Positions 12,191 to 23,109 of a stretch of DNA of 64,000 nucleotides are shown here, one piece after another. The notes under the pieces are model-generated. The model was not told the DNA's origin and did no database searches. It saw nothing but the letters and a program-made list of their open reading frames with translations. A program made the position numbers and the translations under genes. The stretch lies in contig OX579635.1 in the NCBI GenBank assembly GCA_951230915.1, positions 16,430,001 through 16,494,000 on the forward strand. Reading direction: 5' to 3'. The first letter of the stretch is position 1, and every line of letters starts with the position of its first letter. The DNA is from Antitrichia curtipendula. Lineage: Eukaryota; Streptophyta; Bryopsida; Hypnales; Leucodontaceae.

Positions 12191-13904
12191 GAGCATCTGC
12201 AATGCGCACTTGGTAAACAATCCTCGTATTGGCATTTAAACGGGTTGAAAACAAGGCCTCCACAGTGACGAGTCCTTTTTTGGCAAGGGTGCCCCAATGC
12301 GCGGCCGCTTTATGAAACTCTACTTATAATTTTGTCAAAGTCAATTGGGAAGGTGGTGTGGATTGGTGAAATTTAGAGCAAATTTTGTAGCTGCTCACAA
12401 TTCACAAGGTGTGTCAGTAGCTCTATTCTCTTTGGCATAGCTTGGTACTGGCCAATTTCCAAATTTCAAGTTTTTCAGGGGGGACTTTTCAATCCACATT
12501 CCCGAGCATCTTTGGAATAAGAGTGAATTAAGTATTCACCAATTGCTCAAATTTGTCATGATGACCCCACAAATCAACTTGCCGAGACGCTTCTAGGGAT
12601 AGGCAAAAAGACAAAAAATGCCGGACCTGGGTGGTCCTTTGCCGAGGACCACACTATCTCTCATCCCTCTAAAAGCGGCTATTTAAAGCCTGCTTTTGTC
12701 TGACCACTGTTGCCCCCTACCGGTCCCGGTAGTTGGGCCGAAAACCTGCAACCACGGGCTCTCTCTTTTTACCTCATGTCAAGGGCCTTGGTAATTTTTG
12801 GGGACAGTGTTTCGCAGGCCATGGGCATGCATGGCCATGCGAGTCTAGTGTTTCTCCTTGTTCAGCTCTGTGGATCTATTGTTTTCTTGTAGCTTAGTGT
12901 TCTTTGGGGCGATTTAGGGTTTGTTTATGGCCTCTTCTTTGGGCACTTCATAAATTTAAGCAATTCTACTATAAATTGACATTACAAATAATATTAAAAG
13001 TATGAATAGGAATATTGTAATTTCAATTAGTGTGAATTAAAATGTAATGCATAAAAAAAATAAAAAAATAAGTCAATAAGTCAATAAGTCAATAAGGGAA
13101 TAAGTGAACGAAACTCTTAATTAATTAATGAACCAATGAGTTGCAAATCATGAATGAGTACCAAACATGAAAAAAGAGAACATTATTTGGTCAAACAATA
13201 AACAACAACATACAAAAAATGAATGTTGCACACATAAATAGATCAAATTGTGAGTTGTAGCTAGGTTTTTGGAATCCAATTCCAAATACTACCGAGTTCA
13301 AACGCTAGGGAATGTTCTATGTAAGGTCAGTGTTGCGTGTTCAAAATGTCACTTATGTACTTGTGTTTTGAAAATTAGAATGAAAATTCACTTTTATTTC
13401 CACTAAATATCCCAAGAAACAGTCCATTATAAAATAAAAGACTCAGCATGCATGTCCCTATCCTGTCTAGTGTTCTAGGGCTTGTGACAATAGTTCTTGA
13501 CAATAGTTCAGGGTGGACTGACTTATGTATGGATGCAATGCAGGACTTGACCTCAGTACAGCCCACTATAGTACTTTGAACATCGTACAAATATACCTTT
13601 TTAATATTTCAAAAAGATTTAGAGTTTAAAAGTTTAGGATATACTTACAAAAAACTGCAGTCACAAGCAACACACAAGGACAATAGGGCCAATCACTTGG
13701 TAAGTTAGCATGCTCTACCTACAGATCATTTCAAAAGAAAACTATTTCAACATATGTAATAAAGCTTCATGCATCTAAAAGTGCTCGATAAATATTCCCA
13801 ATCAAACACTAGTACCATTAACTAGTAAGTTTCTTTTAAGTCTCCAACTACAACCTTATTACCACACACAATTAACTTTAACCTATAACCTTACATCTAT
13901 TACC
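12191..13904. other. Left interior of the 7.7 kb element
   Basis: 12300-12900 is less AT-rich than its surroundings, contains a TATTTAAA motif near 12680 and a 60-codon frame (12710-12892, plus) resembling nothing I recognise. The rest is AT-rich. No confident gene. Confidence 0.4.
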
Positions 13905-14570
13905 AAACCCTAAGATACCCTAATCTTAATTGTGACAATAAGTCTTTTAAGGCTGTGTAAATTGATCAAGTTCGGAAATTAATAACTTGATAATGAAGCC
14001 ACCCATTCCAATTATTCCAAGATCAAATAGTAAAATACTCTATAATGTATTTTAAATAACTGAATTCTAATCAAATAATGTATAACAATAATTTTAGAAC
14101 TCAAGTTCGAATACCCTAATTTCTCAGCTGAATCCCTAACTCTTGGGACAATAAGTCTTGACTGTAAAACTTAGTTAACTTCAAAAACTAATAACTTTTT
14201 AATGAATTTCCCAAAGTCAATTGTTTTAAATCCAGGCAACAATATATTCTGTAATTTATAATAAATCATCAAAATTTAATCAAATTACTAATTATAAGAA
14301 TTCAAAACGCAAAGCCAAAAACCCTTAATTTACAGCTGGATCCTTTAACTTCAATGGTGACAAGTGGACTTTCCGACTGTAGCAATGAAACAAGTTTGGA
14401 AATTATCAACTTATGCATGCGATGTCCGAATTCAGTGATTTAAAAACTCACCGAAAATATATTCTATGTTCTATCAATTGACATGATAATTTAATCAAAT
14501 AATTATTAATAATAATTTAAAACATCCAATCAAATATCCTGATTTTTACACTTCCAGCAAACTTCACTTT
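13905..14570. repeat. Imperfect tandem repeat, period about 212 bp, three copies
   Basis: The motif GACAATAAGTCTT recurs at about 13934 and 14147, and diverged at about 14359. Each time it is followed by a related run ending in TAATCAAAT-type sequence. Copies are diverged. A fourth partial copy may begin near 14535. It is non-coding. Confidence 0.65.
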
Positions 14571-14922
14571 GGAACACGAAATCTTCACAGATGCATTTCA
14601 AACCGGTTGAAGCTTCAAAAATTGGCCGTTCACAGGGACTACATGTCTACAATTCACACACTGGATGACAATTTCCAAGTGTTGAGATAACTCCCATACA
14701 ACTGAATTGTCGCTTGCACAAACGTCTGCAGAATTTCAATCTATCAAGTTCCAGTACTGACGCCACTCTTCACGCTTCACGAGATTGACAATCTCCTTGT
14801 GGTGTGTCACGTGTGTGCTGTTGCAGTATTGAATTTGAAAGATGCTGAATCCTCAAGCAACTGGCCGAACTAAATCAGCGCCTTCAATTCATCCACGCTC
14901 CACCAAACCTCATGTTTATTAA

Positions 14923-15320
14923 CCCCTTTAGGATGTTAGCAAGTGTATGCTTTTGTATACTACGTCGTAAAATACAGTCTGACTCACATTAAAGTCTGAA
15001 ATCTGAAAATGTGATAGTGCACAACTTTCCATCAGTAGATTAATAATTTTATCCAAAATTTTGCACTTTTGTCTCACATCCCAAGATTTGAATTGAATTT
15101 CAGTAATTAATGAGAAGAATCACATGTTGAAAAAAAGGAGAGAAGCAATGAGCCATCCACTTACATTTGCCCACCTCAAACCATACAACAAAACACATTA
15201 AAGCTCACTACACATTTAATGGAAAGCGAAAACATTGGAAAGAGGACCCAATTAAGGCAAGGCATACTGTATTGTATAAAAATTCGTAGGCCAGTTTGGG
15301 TTGCTAACATCCTAAAGGGG
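14923..15320. mobile_element. TTAA-flanked TIR element, 398 bp, best-preserved copy
   Basis: Both termini read CCCCTTTAGGATGTTAGCAA inward with no mismatch over 20 bases, and both are bordered by TTAA (14919-14922 and 15321-15324). It is nested inside the 7.7 kb element. It is too short to code for a transposase, so it must be moved in trans. Confidence 0.8.
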
Positions 15321-15321
15321 T

Positions 15322-15737
15322 TAAGGTAGGAGGCTCTGAAAGCGAGCGGGCATTTAGAACTGCTCATGTAGACTCGCCTGAAATGGACATAAGGTGGTCT
15401 TTAAATGGATCTTCTGTAGTCATTGAATGGATCAGTAAAAGAAATATTATTTATTGCAAGAGCCAATCATTCTCTTTGTTTTCCCATTTCTCTTTTGAAA
15501 CTGCATCTGAACGGTTTATGGAAGACCTAGGGTCATAAATAGGGACCTATGACTCATTACGTTTGAAAATTCATAAGTAATTCAAAAATGCTTCAAAAAA
15601 ATACAAAACGACTTGTGTTACAATCACAATCTATTTTTCTTTGTCTGAAAAATGAGCTAAAAATAATCCCATACAAGAATCCACATGAAAAAGGCAGACC
15701 AGCCCTTAGATGCTCGCTTTCAGAGCCTCCTACCTTA
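15322..15737. mobile_element. TIR element with 23-24 bp termini, about 415 bp
   Basis: The left end AGGTAGGAGGCTCTGAAAGC continues to GAGC and is repeated in inverted form at about 15713-15736. TA-containing flanks are present on both sides (TTA|AGG and CCT|TAC). Its left border coincides with the TTAA of the neighbouring element, so one inserted at the edge of the other. The termini resemble the hairpin family at 29536 and 31072. Confidence 0.65.
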
Positions 15738-16059
15738 CGCGCAATTGCAACGACCCAACAACATTCCAGTACAATTATATCACAAGTACACAATTTACAC
15801 ACAATTCAAAGTACAGTAATTTTATTCACTGCGCAAATTGCGTGAAAATATCCAGCACAAAAATCAGCACAATAACACAGTTTTCGATACAGCGCTTGAA
15901 AGACGAGAACAATAGCGCAAGAGATTGTCACAACACGGGAGGGGGAAATGGAAGGAGAAAGAAGGATTAAATTAGAAATCCGGGGGTGATCGGAAAGGTT
16001 GCATCTCGTCGTGACCAGCGCGACGTTCCTGCTTGCACCTCCAAATCCCTAATTTGCAT
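15738..16059. other. Interior of the 7.7 kb element, no gene
   Basis: Moderately AT-rich sequence with open frames on both strands that overlap each other and match nothing I recognise. Confidence 0.4.
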
Positions 16060-16185
16060 TTTCTTTTTCTTTAACCTCAGCTTTTTCTTTATCTTTCTCC
16101 TTTTTCTTTTTCTTTTTGACTTTTTCTTTTACCAGCTTCTACTTTTTCTTTTTCTTTTTCTTTTTGCCCTTTTCTATTAGTTTGT
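16060..16185. repeat. Pyrimidine tract based on (TTTTTC)n
   Basis: Irregular but almost pure pyrimidine run of TTTTTC/CTTTTT units on the plus strand. Open frames through it translate to Phe/Leu runs and are composition artefacts. Confidence 0.85.
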
Positions 16186-16319
16186 AGCTACTTACTAAAG
16201 TATTTTTTTTACTTTTTGGACACTTTAATGCATTTAGAAGCTACTTTTACACTAAAATTCTAATATATATATAAATAATGTATGAAATGTCATAAAAAAT
16301 CAAAAAAGTTCTATATAAA

Positions 16320-17790
16320 AAGAAAAATTAGACTACATGAGCATATACATTAATAAAATAATGAACAAACCAACCCCAAAATGAAAAACCAGCTAAATAC
16401 ATTAATAAGGAAATAAATAAAATAGGACACAAATAAATAAACAAATGGATAAGTACATTAAGAAAGTAATCAATAAAGCACCCAAAAAATAATGAAACAT
16501 ACATGTAAATGAACAAGGTTATAAATAAAGCCCCACACCCGAAAAGAAAAAAAAATGAATATCTTCGTTCAGAAAACATTGAATGACCACCTCCCCCCTA
16601 AAATAAAATAAAATAACTATGTAAATGAACAACGTAAAAGATAAACCACCACACACAAAAAAAGGGTATGTACATGAAGAAACTAATCAATGAACAACCC
16701 AGAAGTAAAAAACTAAATAAGTAATCCCACAAAGTAATAAATATACCACCACAACAAATAAGAAATTCAAAGAAATAACATAAAATAAAATAAAATAAAA
16801 CAACTAATAAAAAAGGAATAAAAATAAAAATAAAGTTAACTTATTAAAAAAATAAAAAAATAAAAAACAAAACAAAAAACATAAACAAAGAAAGAAATGA
16901 AGCCATTAAAATTTGAAAAAAAATGGAATATTAAAAAAAAATTAATAAAAAAAACGCTATTTATACATTAATACCTACATTGAAAAAGGTATCAATGAAA
17001 TACCAAAGAGAAGAAAAATAAAATAAGTAATCCAATTAAGTTATAAAGAAAGAAAGCACTCAAAGAGTTAATTAAGAAATTTTAAGAAATAACATAAAAT
17101 AAAATAAAATTATTAAGAAAAAAAAGAAAAAAAGAAAAATTAAGTTAATTTATAAAAATTTAAATCTTTTAATAAAAACAACCTAAACCAAAAACCAAAC
17201 CAAAGAAAACAACATAAAGAAAGAAAGAAATGAAGCCATCAAAATTAGAAGAAAAAATATGGAATATTAAAAAAAAAATTAATAGAAGAAATTCCATTAG
17301 TACATTAATACCTACATCAAAAAGGTAACTAATGAAATACCCAAAAGAAGAGAAATCAAATAAGTAATCCAATAAGCTAATAAAAAAAATACTAGAAGAG
17401 TTAATAAAAAAATTATAAACTATAAATATAAATGAATAAATATCTATATAAAAAAATATCAATGCTAAATCAAAGATTCAAAAAAAAGAATAAGTAATCC
17501 TACAAATTAATTAATAAACAAGCATTAGATTTAATAAAGAAAGAAAGTAAGAAAGAAGGGGTGTAATAAAGAAAGTAATAATTAAAAAAAGAAAATAAGA
17601 AAGAAAGAAATAACAAAATGATAAATACCTATTAAAAAAAAGTAATCAATCAACAACATAAAATAATATAAGAGTCCAGACAAAGTAATAAAGAAACCAC
17701 CACAAGAGTTTTAAAAAAAAATTAAAAAACTAAAGAACTACAAAACTAAAAATACTTTAAAAATTAAAAACAAAGTTTAAACAAATATTA
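16320..17790. repeat. A-rich array, diverged units of about 310 bp
   Basis: The plus strand is very poor in T and made of AAATAAA and AAAGAAAG runs. Longer blocks recur: TACATTAATACCTACAT at about 16967 and 17297, AAATAAGTAATCC at about 16714, 17023 and 17360, and AAATGAAGCCAT at about 16896 and 17229. These indicate roughly 310-330 bp units. Long minus-strand frames here are low-complexity artefacts. Confidence 0.7.
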
Positions 17791-17799
17791 AACATAACT

Positions 17800-18866
17800 A
17801 CTATAACAAGCGGTGATTATGCTTGCTGTGGATGCCACTATATTGACAATGTTTTCAGTCGTCTTGCAGTCGCTTTCCATGCTGAGGCCACGCACGGTGT
17901 CACCTAACCTTCAACGACAGTTTCAATGGCACCCATAGGCAAAGGAGGCTTCTTTGCGGCGCACGTCCGCATTGGTTTAACAACAGTACCCTTCGTACTG
18001 TTTACTATTGTAGACTTCTTTTTAACCTTGTTTTCTTCTGTTTTGGTGGCTGCACTTCCCTTTCTACAAGAGGCCCTTTATTTTTTCCTTTGCCTTTTGT
18101 CTTCGCAACTCCAACAACAACACCTTTGGTCTTTGCTTCCTAAGCAACACTGAGCTTATTGTCTTCACATTCTCAGAGTGGTCCTGCGGACCATATTGAC
18201 AATGGTAGTTGCAGGACTAAACGTAGATGCATACAACAGTTCGAAACACTTGGTCAGTGGGAGAGCAAATGGAGTAGTGACGGGACTCCTTGCCTATAAA
18301 CGAAGTGCACAGGAGTGACGCAAAAATAAAGAACTGCAAAGGAGGAATCCGAACTGCAAAAGAGGTAAGTGTCACCTACCGTGTAATCTCATTCACAGTA
18401 GTTTCAGTTGCTAAGAATTTTTTTTGCCCTTCGTTGGCTTTGTGCGTATTTTTACAAACTTGTAGGTCACACCGCCTTTTGTATTCTCCATCCCCATGAG
18501 AAAGTCATGTACCTTGCTGGTAGGGATGAAACACTATTGTACAACAACTACCTTCTTAGTGTCCTTCCCTTGTCCTTGGCGAACACGTCCCGTTTCATGA
18601 AGGCACCATAGCAAGTCTTGCATGAAGATGGGCCCATCAGGCGGAAAATGCACCTTTGATTGGACAAGTTCAAGTTGCACTTGCGATTGCCCTTTCCAAA
18701 GGGCATTGTGGATTACACCTACACCGGTAGCACACTTTAAATCTATAGAAACATCTATAGAAGGATCATTCACTGTCGCTGGTGATTCAATGCATGCCAT
18801 GGAAGAAGGATTGATCGGCTTATTCCAATGCAAAGAAGGCAAGGCCTTATAAGCCATACACACCAA
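17800..18866 (-). pseudogene. Coding-like region, unrecognised, probably broken
   Basis: The base composition becomes gene-like here. On the minus strand a 110-codon frame runs 18866 to 18534. An overlapping frame at about 18700-18540 contains a CxxC motif (SSCKTC) and a Lys/Arg-rich end. Further on, minus-strand frames give GVTYKFVKIRTKPTKGKK (about 18460-18400) and Lys/Pro-rich segments with no common frame. I do not recognise the protein. The upstream sequence (18990-19440) looks like a plant 5' leader on the same strand. It is either a decayed gene of the element or a captured host gene fragment. Confidence 0.35.
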
Positions 18867-18989
18867 TTTGCGAAAAAATTGTTAATACCCTATAATTTGA
18901 AATCCTCCTTTCAGCTCGTGTCGACTAGGACTTAAAGCAAACAATGTATACACAAAGAACCTTGAAATGCACACACTTAGGAGCATGCA

Positions 18990-19440
18990 TCCAAGTATTG
19001 TATAACTAAATCAAAAACATCACCCTAAACCCTGTGGAATTGTTCATTTTGGAATAAATAAGAACAAATACATTACCCTACCTAACTCATACATATATAC
19101 AGAGTATGCAATGAAAAGCGGTGGATTCACGAAATGTGCCTTGGCGCCACGATTTTCCAACCTAAAACCCTGAAGTTCACAACCGCAAATTCAACCCAAA
19201 ACCCTGAAACATATCTTCCAAACCTTGATTGTAACAGTGCCAAACTCGAACCTTAAGTCGCAACCTAAACCGCAATCACGCAATCACCACCCTAAACCAT
19301 AGTGCGTCAATCAAATTCAGCTTCAGTTGCAAAATCTACAATTTGCCGCAAAACACATCTCACATTGCCGGAAGAAACGCTCGAAAGCACTAACCAGGCA
19401 AAACCCTAGCCCCCCCCGAACACAGTTGGTTTCCAACGGA
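18990..19440 (-). promoter_or_regulatory. Possible 5' leader with telo-box-like motifs
   Basis: Several AAACCCTA-like and CCTAAACC motifs occur (about 19025, 19160, 19200, 19290, 19405), and the composition resembles plant 5' leaders of translation-related genes. They are scattered single motifs and not a telomere array. The role is inferred from context only. Confidence 0.3.
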
Positions 19441-19883
19441 CTGTAGTTCTGCCGAAACACTGACTTGGGACCCTGAATCCACCTTGCCTAAACGGTCAAA
19501 AAGCGTTTCTGGCTGTCATTGATGCATACATGACATACATGACCCCATGCCATGCCTCCTCGAAATACAGGTCTCAAAACATTGTGATTTATCGTGGGAA
19601 GCCACTGCCGGATAAAATGAGCGCGGTAAAAACGATAGCATGACTAACAGTTAGGTGGTGAGAGAATCAAGACAACCGAGAACAACCGGCATGTCTTGAC
19701 GGAAGGAGAGAGCCATAAAGAGCCGCAATCTCAGGGGTGAGAAATAGTGAAACGCCTTTGCCAAGACTGTGAAACTACAGTTTGTCATAACGGTCACATT
19801 AGAGACCACATTTAATTAAAAATTGCTTTCTGAACGGTAAAGTTCCGATATAGTCACTTTTGAAGGGTGCATTGCAGATGCTT

Positions 19884-20100
19884 TTAGACTGGCCAAATTT
19901 TCATATGTTCTTGTTGGCAAGTGAAAGGAGGTTCCAATGCACTAGAGAACGTGGCATTTGGATACCGTATGCAAAAGTTATTAAGGAACACAATTTGATT
20001 CTAAAATGATTTCTTTCACATGAGTACAGAATTGATTTTGGAGATGTACTGTACACAAAGTAACGATGGCGATTTTAGATCAATGGCATATTTGCGTGTA
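19884..20100. repeat. Right flank of the 7.7 kb insertion: second copy of the dispersed repeat
   Basis: Starting with TTAGACTGGCC, this stretch matches about 11248-11460 (shared blocks include GTGAAAGGAGGTTCCAATGC and CTTGTTGGCA) in the same orientation. Confidence 0.8.
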
Positions 20101-20182
20101 CTTACCTTAAACAATTTGGCACAGTTCGCATTTAAAAACAATTTGAATTCTCTTAAGAAAATCATAACATTCAGTTGCAGAG

Positions 20183-20271
20183 GGAAGGGCTGCCTTCCCC
20201 CTGACAGAATGGTGTGGAATATTCCACACCATTTCATCCGTCGGATGATATAGTGTGGAATATTCCACACC
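20183..20271. repeat. Cluster of short palindromes
   Basis: GGTGTGGAATATTCCACACC (20211-20230) is a perfect 20-bp palindrome. It recurs at 20252-20271 with one changed base. Between them is ATCCG-T-CGGAT, and just upstream is a GGGAAGG/CCTTCCC hairpin (20182-20199). The twice-repeated palindrome could bind a dimeric protein or form a double hairpin. I know of no named element with it. Confidence 0.85.
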
Positions 20272-20574
20272 ATCAGTAGCTAATTGAAACGTGTCATTGT
20301 TTGGAGAAAGGCTGTAAGGTGGGTAAGTGGGTTGCAAAATTTGTCAGGACCCTCAATGCGTCGACTCCCAAGAAAATCTGACAATTCCTCGAGTTCCGTC
20401 CATTCATGAATGATAGTAATGCAATGAATTTAAATTCACACTGGCCGCTAGTTGTAATTGGATGTGAGTGAGTCGGTGGTTGCAATGCAATTTTGTTTTC
20501 ATTCAGTTTGTTCAAAAACAAACAAACAAAACTTCAAATTGGCTGGCTAATGTTCATTAACTGAACTGTTGGGC

Positions 20575-20670
20575 AATAAGTTTCAGTTACTTTAAGATAA
20601 AAGGTTCAGAAGTTGTCCACTTAATAAGTTTCAATTATTTTAAGAGAACAGGTTCAGAAATTGTCCACTT
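20575..20670. repeat. Two-copy tandem repeat, period 48 bp
   Basis: AATAAGTTTCAGTTACTTTA and the following bases up to GTTGTCCACTT recur once from about 20623 with a few substitutions. Non-coding. Confidence 0.8.
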
Positions 20671-20835
20671 AAGAGCTGAAACTGAATTTTTGGAGAGGCA
20701 AAACTTCTTCAAATTACTTTTCAATAAATTTCTTTAGAAAGACAAGTTCAATTGGCATCTAACTTCAAGTCATTTCATATTTTTGGAAGCTTTGTGGAAT
20801 TAGTAATAAAAATTTGAAGTTGAAATGGCATAGAG

Positions 20836-20955
20836 CTTTAAAATCGCCCACCCCCTAAAATGTACACTATTTGTACATTGTTCAAGGTTATGAAAAAGCA
20901 ACATTAGATATAGTGTACATTAAAGGATGTGGGTGATTTTAGAGTTTGTGCAATT
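20836..20955. repeat. Small foldback, arms about 35 bp
   Basis: TTAAAATCGCCCACCCCCT...AATGTACACTAT on the left is mirrored by ATAGTGTACATT...GGTGATTTTAGA on the right, with a few mismatches. Probably a MITE remnant. Confidence 0.65.
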
Positions 20956-22415
20956 TTAGAGCCTCTTAGCTTATTTAGTTTTCTTACTGTTCATTAGTGG
21001 TAACGGTAAATATCTTTGGGAAGGAGGATGAATCTTATGCCTTTAATTTAAGGCATTTTGATTGTTTCAATATTTTATTATGTAGAAGTAGGTGTGAAAT
21101 AGAAAGAAAATTTAAAGATTTCATAGTTATATAATGGAATTGAAACACATTTATCACTAGGGAGAAATGAATCAAGCAAGCAAATTTCACGCTTTCACAT
21201 AATTTTTTGGAAAAAAATCTAAATTGCATTACAAAATAAAACCTATAAGTTAGTTTTTCAAGAAGACGCTTTCATTGCTTGAAAAATAATATTGTCCATA
21301 ACTTCATCATTCAACAGTCCAAATAGACTATGAATTATTCCAATTCAAAGTTCTATAACTTGTACATCCAATGTCCAAATTCAATAAAACTTATTGGAAA
21401 ATTTGCCCTCTCTTTCTAATTTGTATAGAATTTTTTTCAAATTAAATGAATCTAAGATGTATCGATTTTGTGTAAACCAAGCAAAATTCATTGGTTCAAT
21501 TTGAGTTTACCAAATTGCATTTTATGTTTAACTATGGGGACCTATATTTCCTTCATCCAATGTTAGTGTAAATTAAAAAAATTTGGGTTCAATCCCCCTT
21601 GAATTTTAGTTATTGTGGTAAAATTTTCATGTCACTCCAAGTTGCTTTAAATGTTTGAGAACAATTCAAAGTTTAAAATCCCAACATTTTTGGATTACAA
21701 TGAACTCCGGTGGCTTGTTTTTACTTCATACAATGTCCATTTTCAATAAATAAAAATTAGAAAAGTTGCACATACTAGTCTAGTCTGTGTAGCCAAAATT
21801 TTATATCAATTTAAGAAGTAATGAGTAATTAAGAAGCATTTTAGTAGTGAGGTTAAGCCTTGGATGTGTTCTTTGCAACTTTTCTTGCTATTTTTGGACA
21901 TTTCAAAGCCATTTTACAGACACAATGAGTCAATTCAATGATTTTTTTTCACCAATGTGTTTGTATGCTGATTTTGAATCGCTTAATAGTTTATTTTTAT
22001 TTTCTTTGGATTAGGTTTAGAAATCAAATTTCACCTCCAAATGTGTTGCTATAAAAATTTCACTATCTTTTTCCTACACTGAAATGTTATACTCTTGCAA
22101 TCTATGTGGCCAATTGACTTCAAATTTGATTCGCATCATCTACAACACGTACACTACAAAATTGTGCAATTCAAATTTTTATACTTTAGTGACATTTTGA
22201 ACTATAACACTTTACAAGCAAATGATGTTTTAAATGTGAAAAGGCTGTGGGCCTTGAGGAAAAATAATTAAACTTAATTGACTTAATTGAGGAAAAATAA
22301 CCAAGGACAAATAATTTTCAATTCATTTGTTCAAATTATTAAAAATAAATAAACTTAATTGACTTCGTCACTGACTGCCTCACTCATCATTACTTCAGAA
22401 CTCAATAGATTAAGG
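20956..22415. other. AT-rich intergenic sequence
   Basis: No gene, RNA or clear repeat recognised. Confidence 0.5.
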
Positions 22416-22418
22416 TTA

Positions 22419-22915
22419 GGGCATTTGCAATGCAGCCCCTGTATATGGCCCGATATCGGTATAACTAACTTTTGAACTGTAAATAATTAGAACTTGAAAA
22501 TTGTCTCATTGGAAGCACATCTAAAAAACTTGGTGAAGGTTCAAGAAAATTCAAAATTAAACATTGGTTAAGTACTTCAAAAGCAAGGTAAAAATCTGAA
22601 ATTATAGAGGTCTTAACAAATCACGGATACAAAAGCAAAATTTGGGCATTGACCCCCCACATTTGGCCATAGTTAGAGGGTCAATGGCCAAATGTTGCTT
22701 TGGTAACCATGATTTGCTAAGACCTCTATAATTTCAGATTTTTACCTTGCTTTTGAAGTACTTGTCCAGTGTTTAATTTTGAACTTTCTTGAACCTTCAC
22801 CAAGTTTTTTCAGATGCGCTTCCAATGAGACAATTTTCAAGTTCTAATTATTTACAGTTCAAAAGTTAGTTATACCGATATCGGGCCATATACAAGGGGT
22901 GCATTGCAAATGCCC
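22419..22915. mobile_element. PIF/Harbinger-like hairpin MITE, 497 bp
   Basis: The whole element folds back on itself. The left half (GGGCATTTGCAATGC..., through CCCGATATCGGTATAAC) is the reverse complement of the right half with few mismatches, leaving a short loop near 22665. TTA flanks both ends (22416-22418 and 22916-22918). It lies about 670 bases upstream of the copy B UGT start and would give a long double-stranded RNA if transcribed. Confidence 0.85.
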
Positions 22916-23109
22916 TTACTATATGTTAAAACTAAACAATTTAGTTCTTACCATCATTATCACTCAGTCCGCTGCTTCATTTTCAACTGACTGGTCCTAC
23001 CAACCTGTCATTAATGCATACCGGCCCTTTGCTACCCCATTTTGTTGGATGAATTTCGTTCATGATGTCTCCTGAGAGCAGAAGGCAGCCTCCGTCCTCC
23101 ATGGCTACT

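Larger units (their letters stand above)
12191..19883. mobile_element. Large PIF/Harbinger-like insertion, 7.7 kb
   Basis: The left end GAGCATCTGCAATGC (12191) and the right end GCATTGCAGATGCTT (to 19883) are inverted repeats with one mismatch at the outermost base over 15 positions. TTA lies on both sides (12188-12190 and 19884-19886). The flanks, joined without the insert, are found as a paralogous copy at about 11245, which proves both ends and the 3-bp duplication. TTA duplications and AGCATCT-type termini are typical of PIF/Harbinger elements. I cannot find the expected DDE transposase or Myb-like protein inside. The element therefore looks non-autonomous or has decayed, and it may carry captured host sequence at 17800-19440. 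Confidence 0.82.

Noticed and set aside
12710..12892. 60-codon frame containing VIFGDS, reminiscent of GDSL lipases
   Set aside because: Only a few residues match, the rest of the GDSL block is absent, and the frame is short.
2863..15320. Firm assignment of the TTAA-flanked family to piggyBac
   Set aside because: Palindromic TTAA cannot be told from a 3-bp TTA/TAA duplication without an empty site, and no transposase is present.
16328..17462. Hydrophobic minus-strand frames that look like membrane proteins
   Set aside because: They are translations of the A-rich repeat array; the Phe/Leu/Ile composition follows directly from the bases.
17926..18153. Hydrophobic 75-codon plus-strand frame
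   Set aside because: It is opposite Lys/Pro-rich minus-strand frames and has no intron or homology support. The minus strand looks more gene-like.
19020..19410. Telomere-like CCCTAAA motifs
   Set aside because: They are isolated single motifs with varied spacing, not a tandem array. They fit telo-boxes or chance better than an interstitial telomere.
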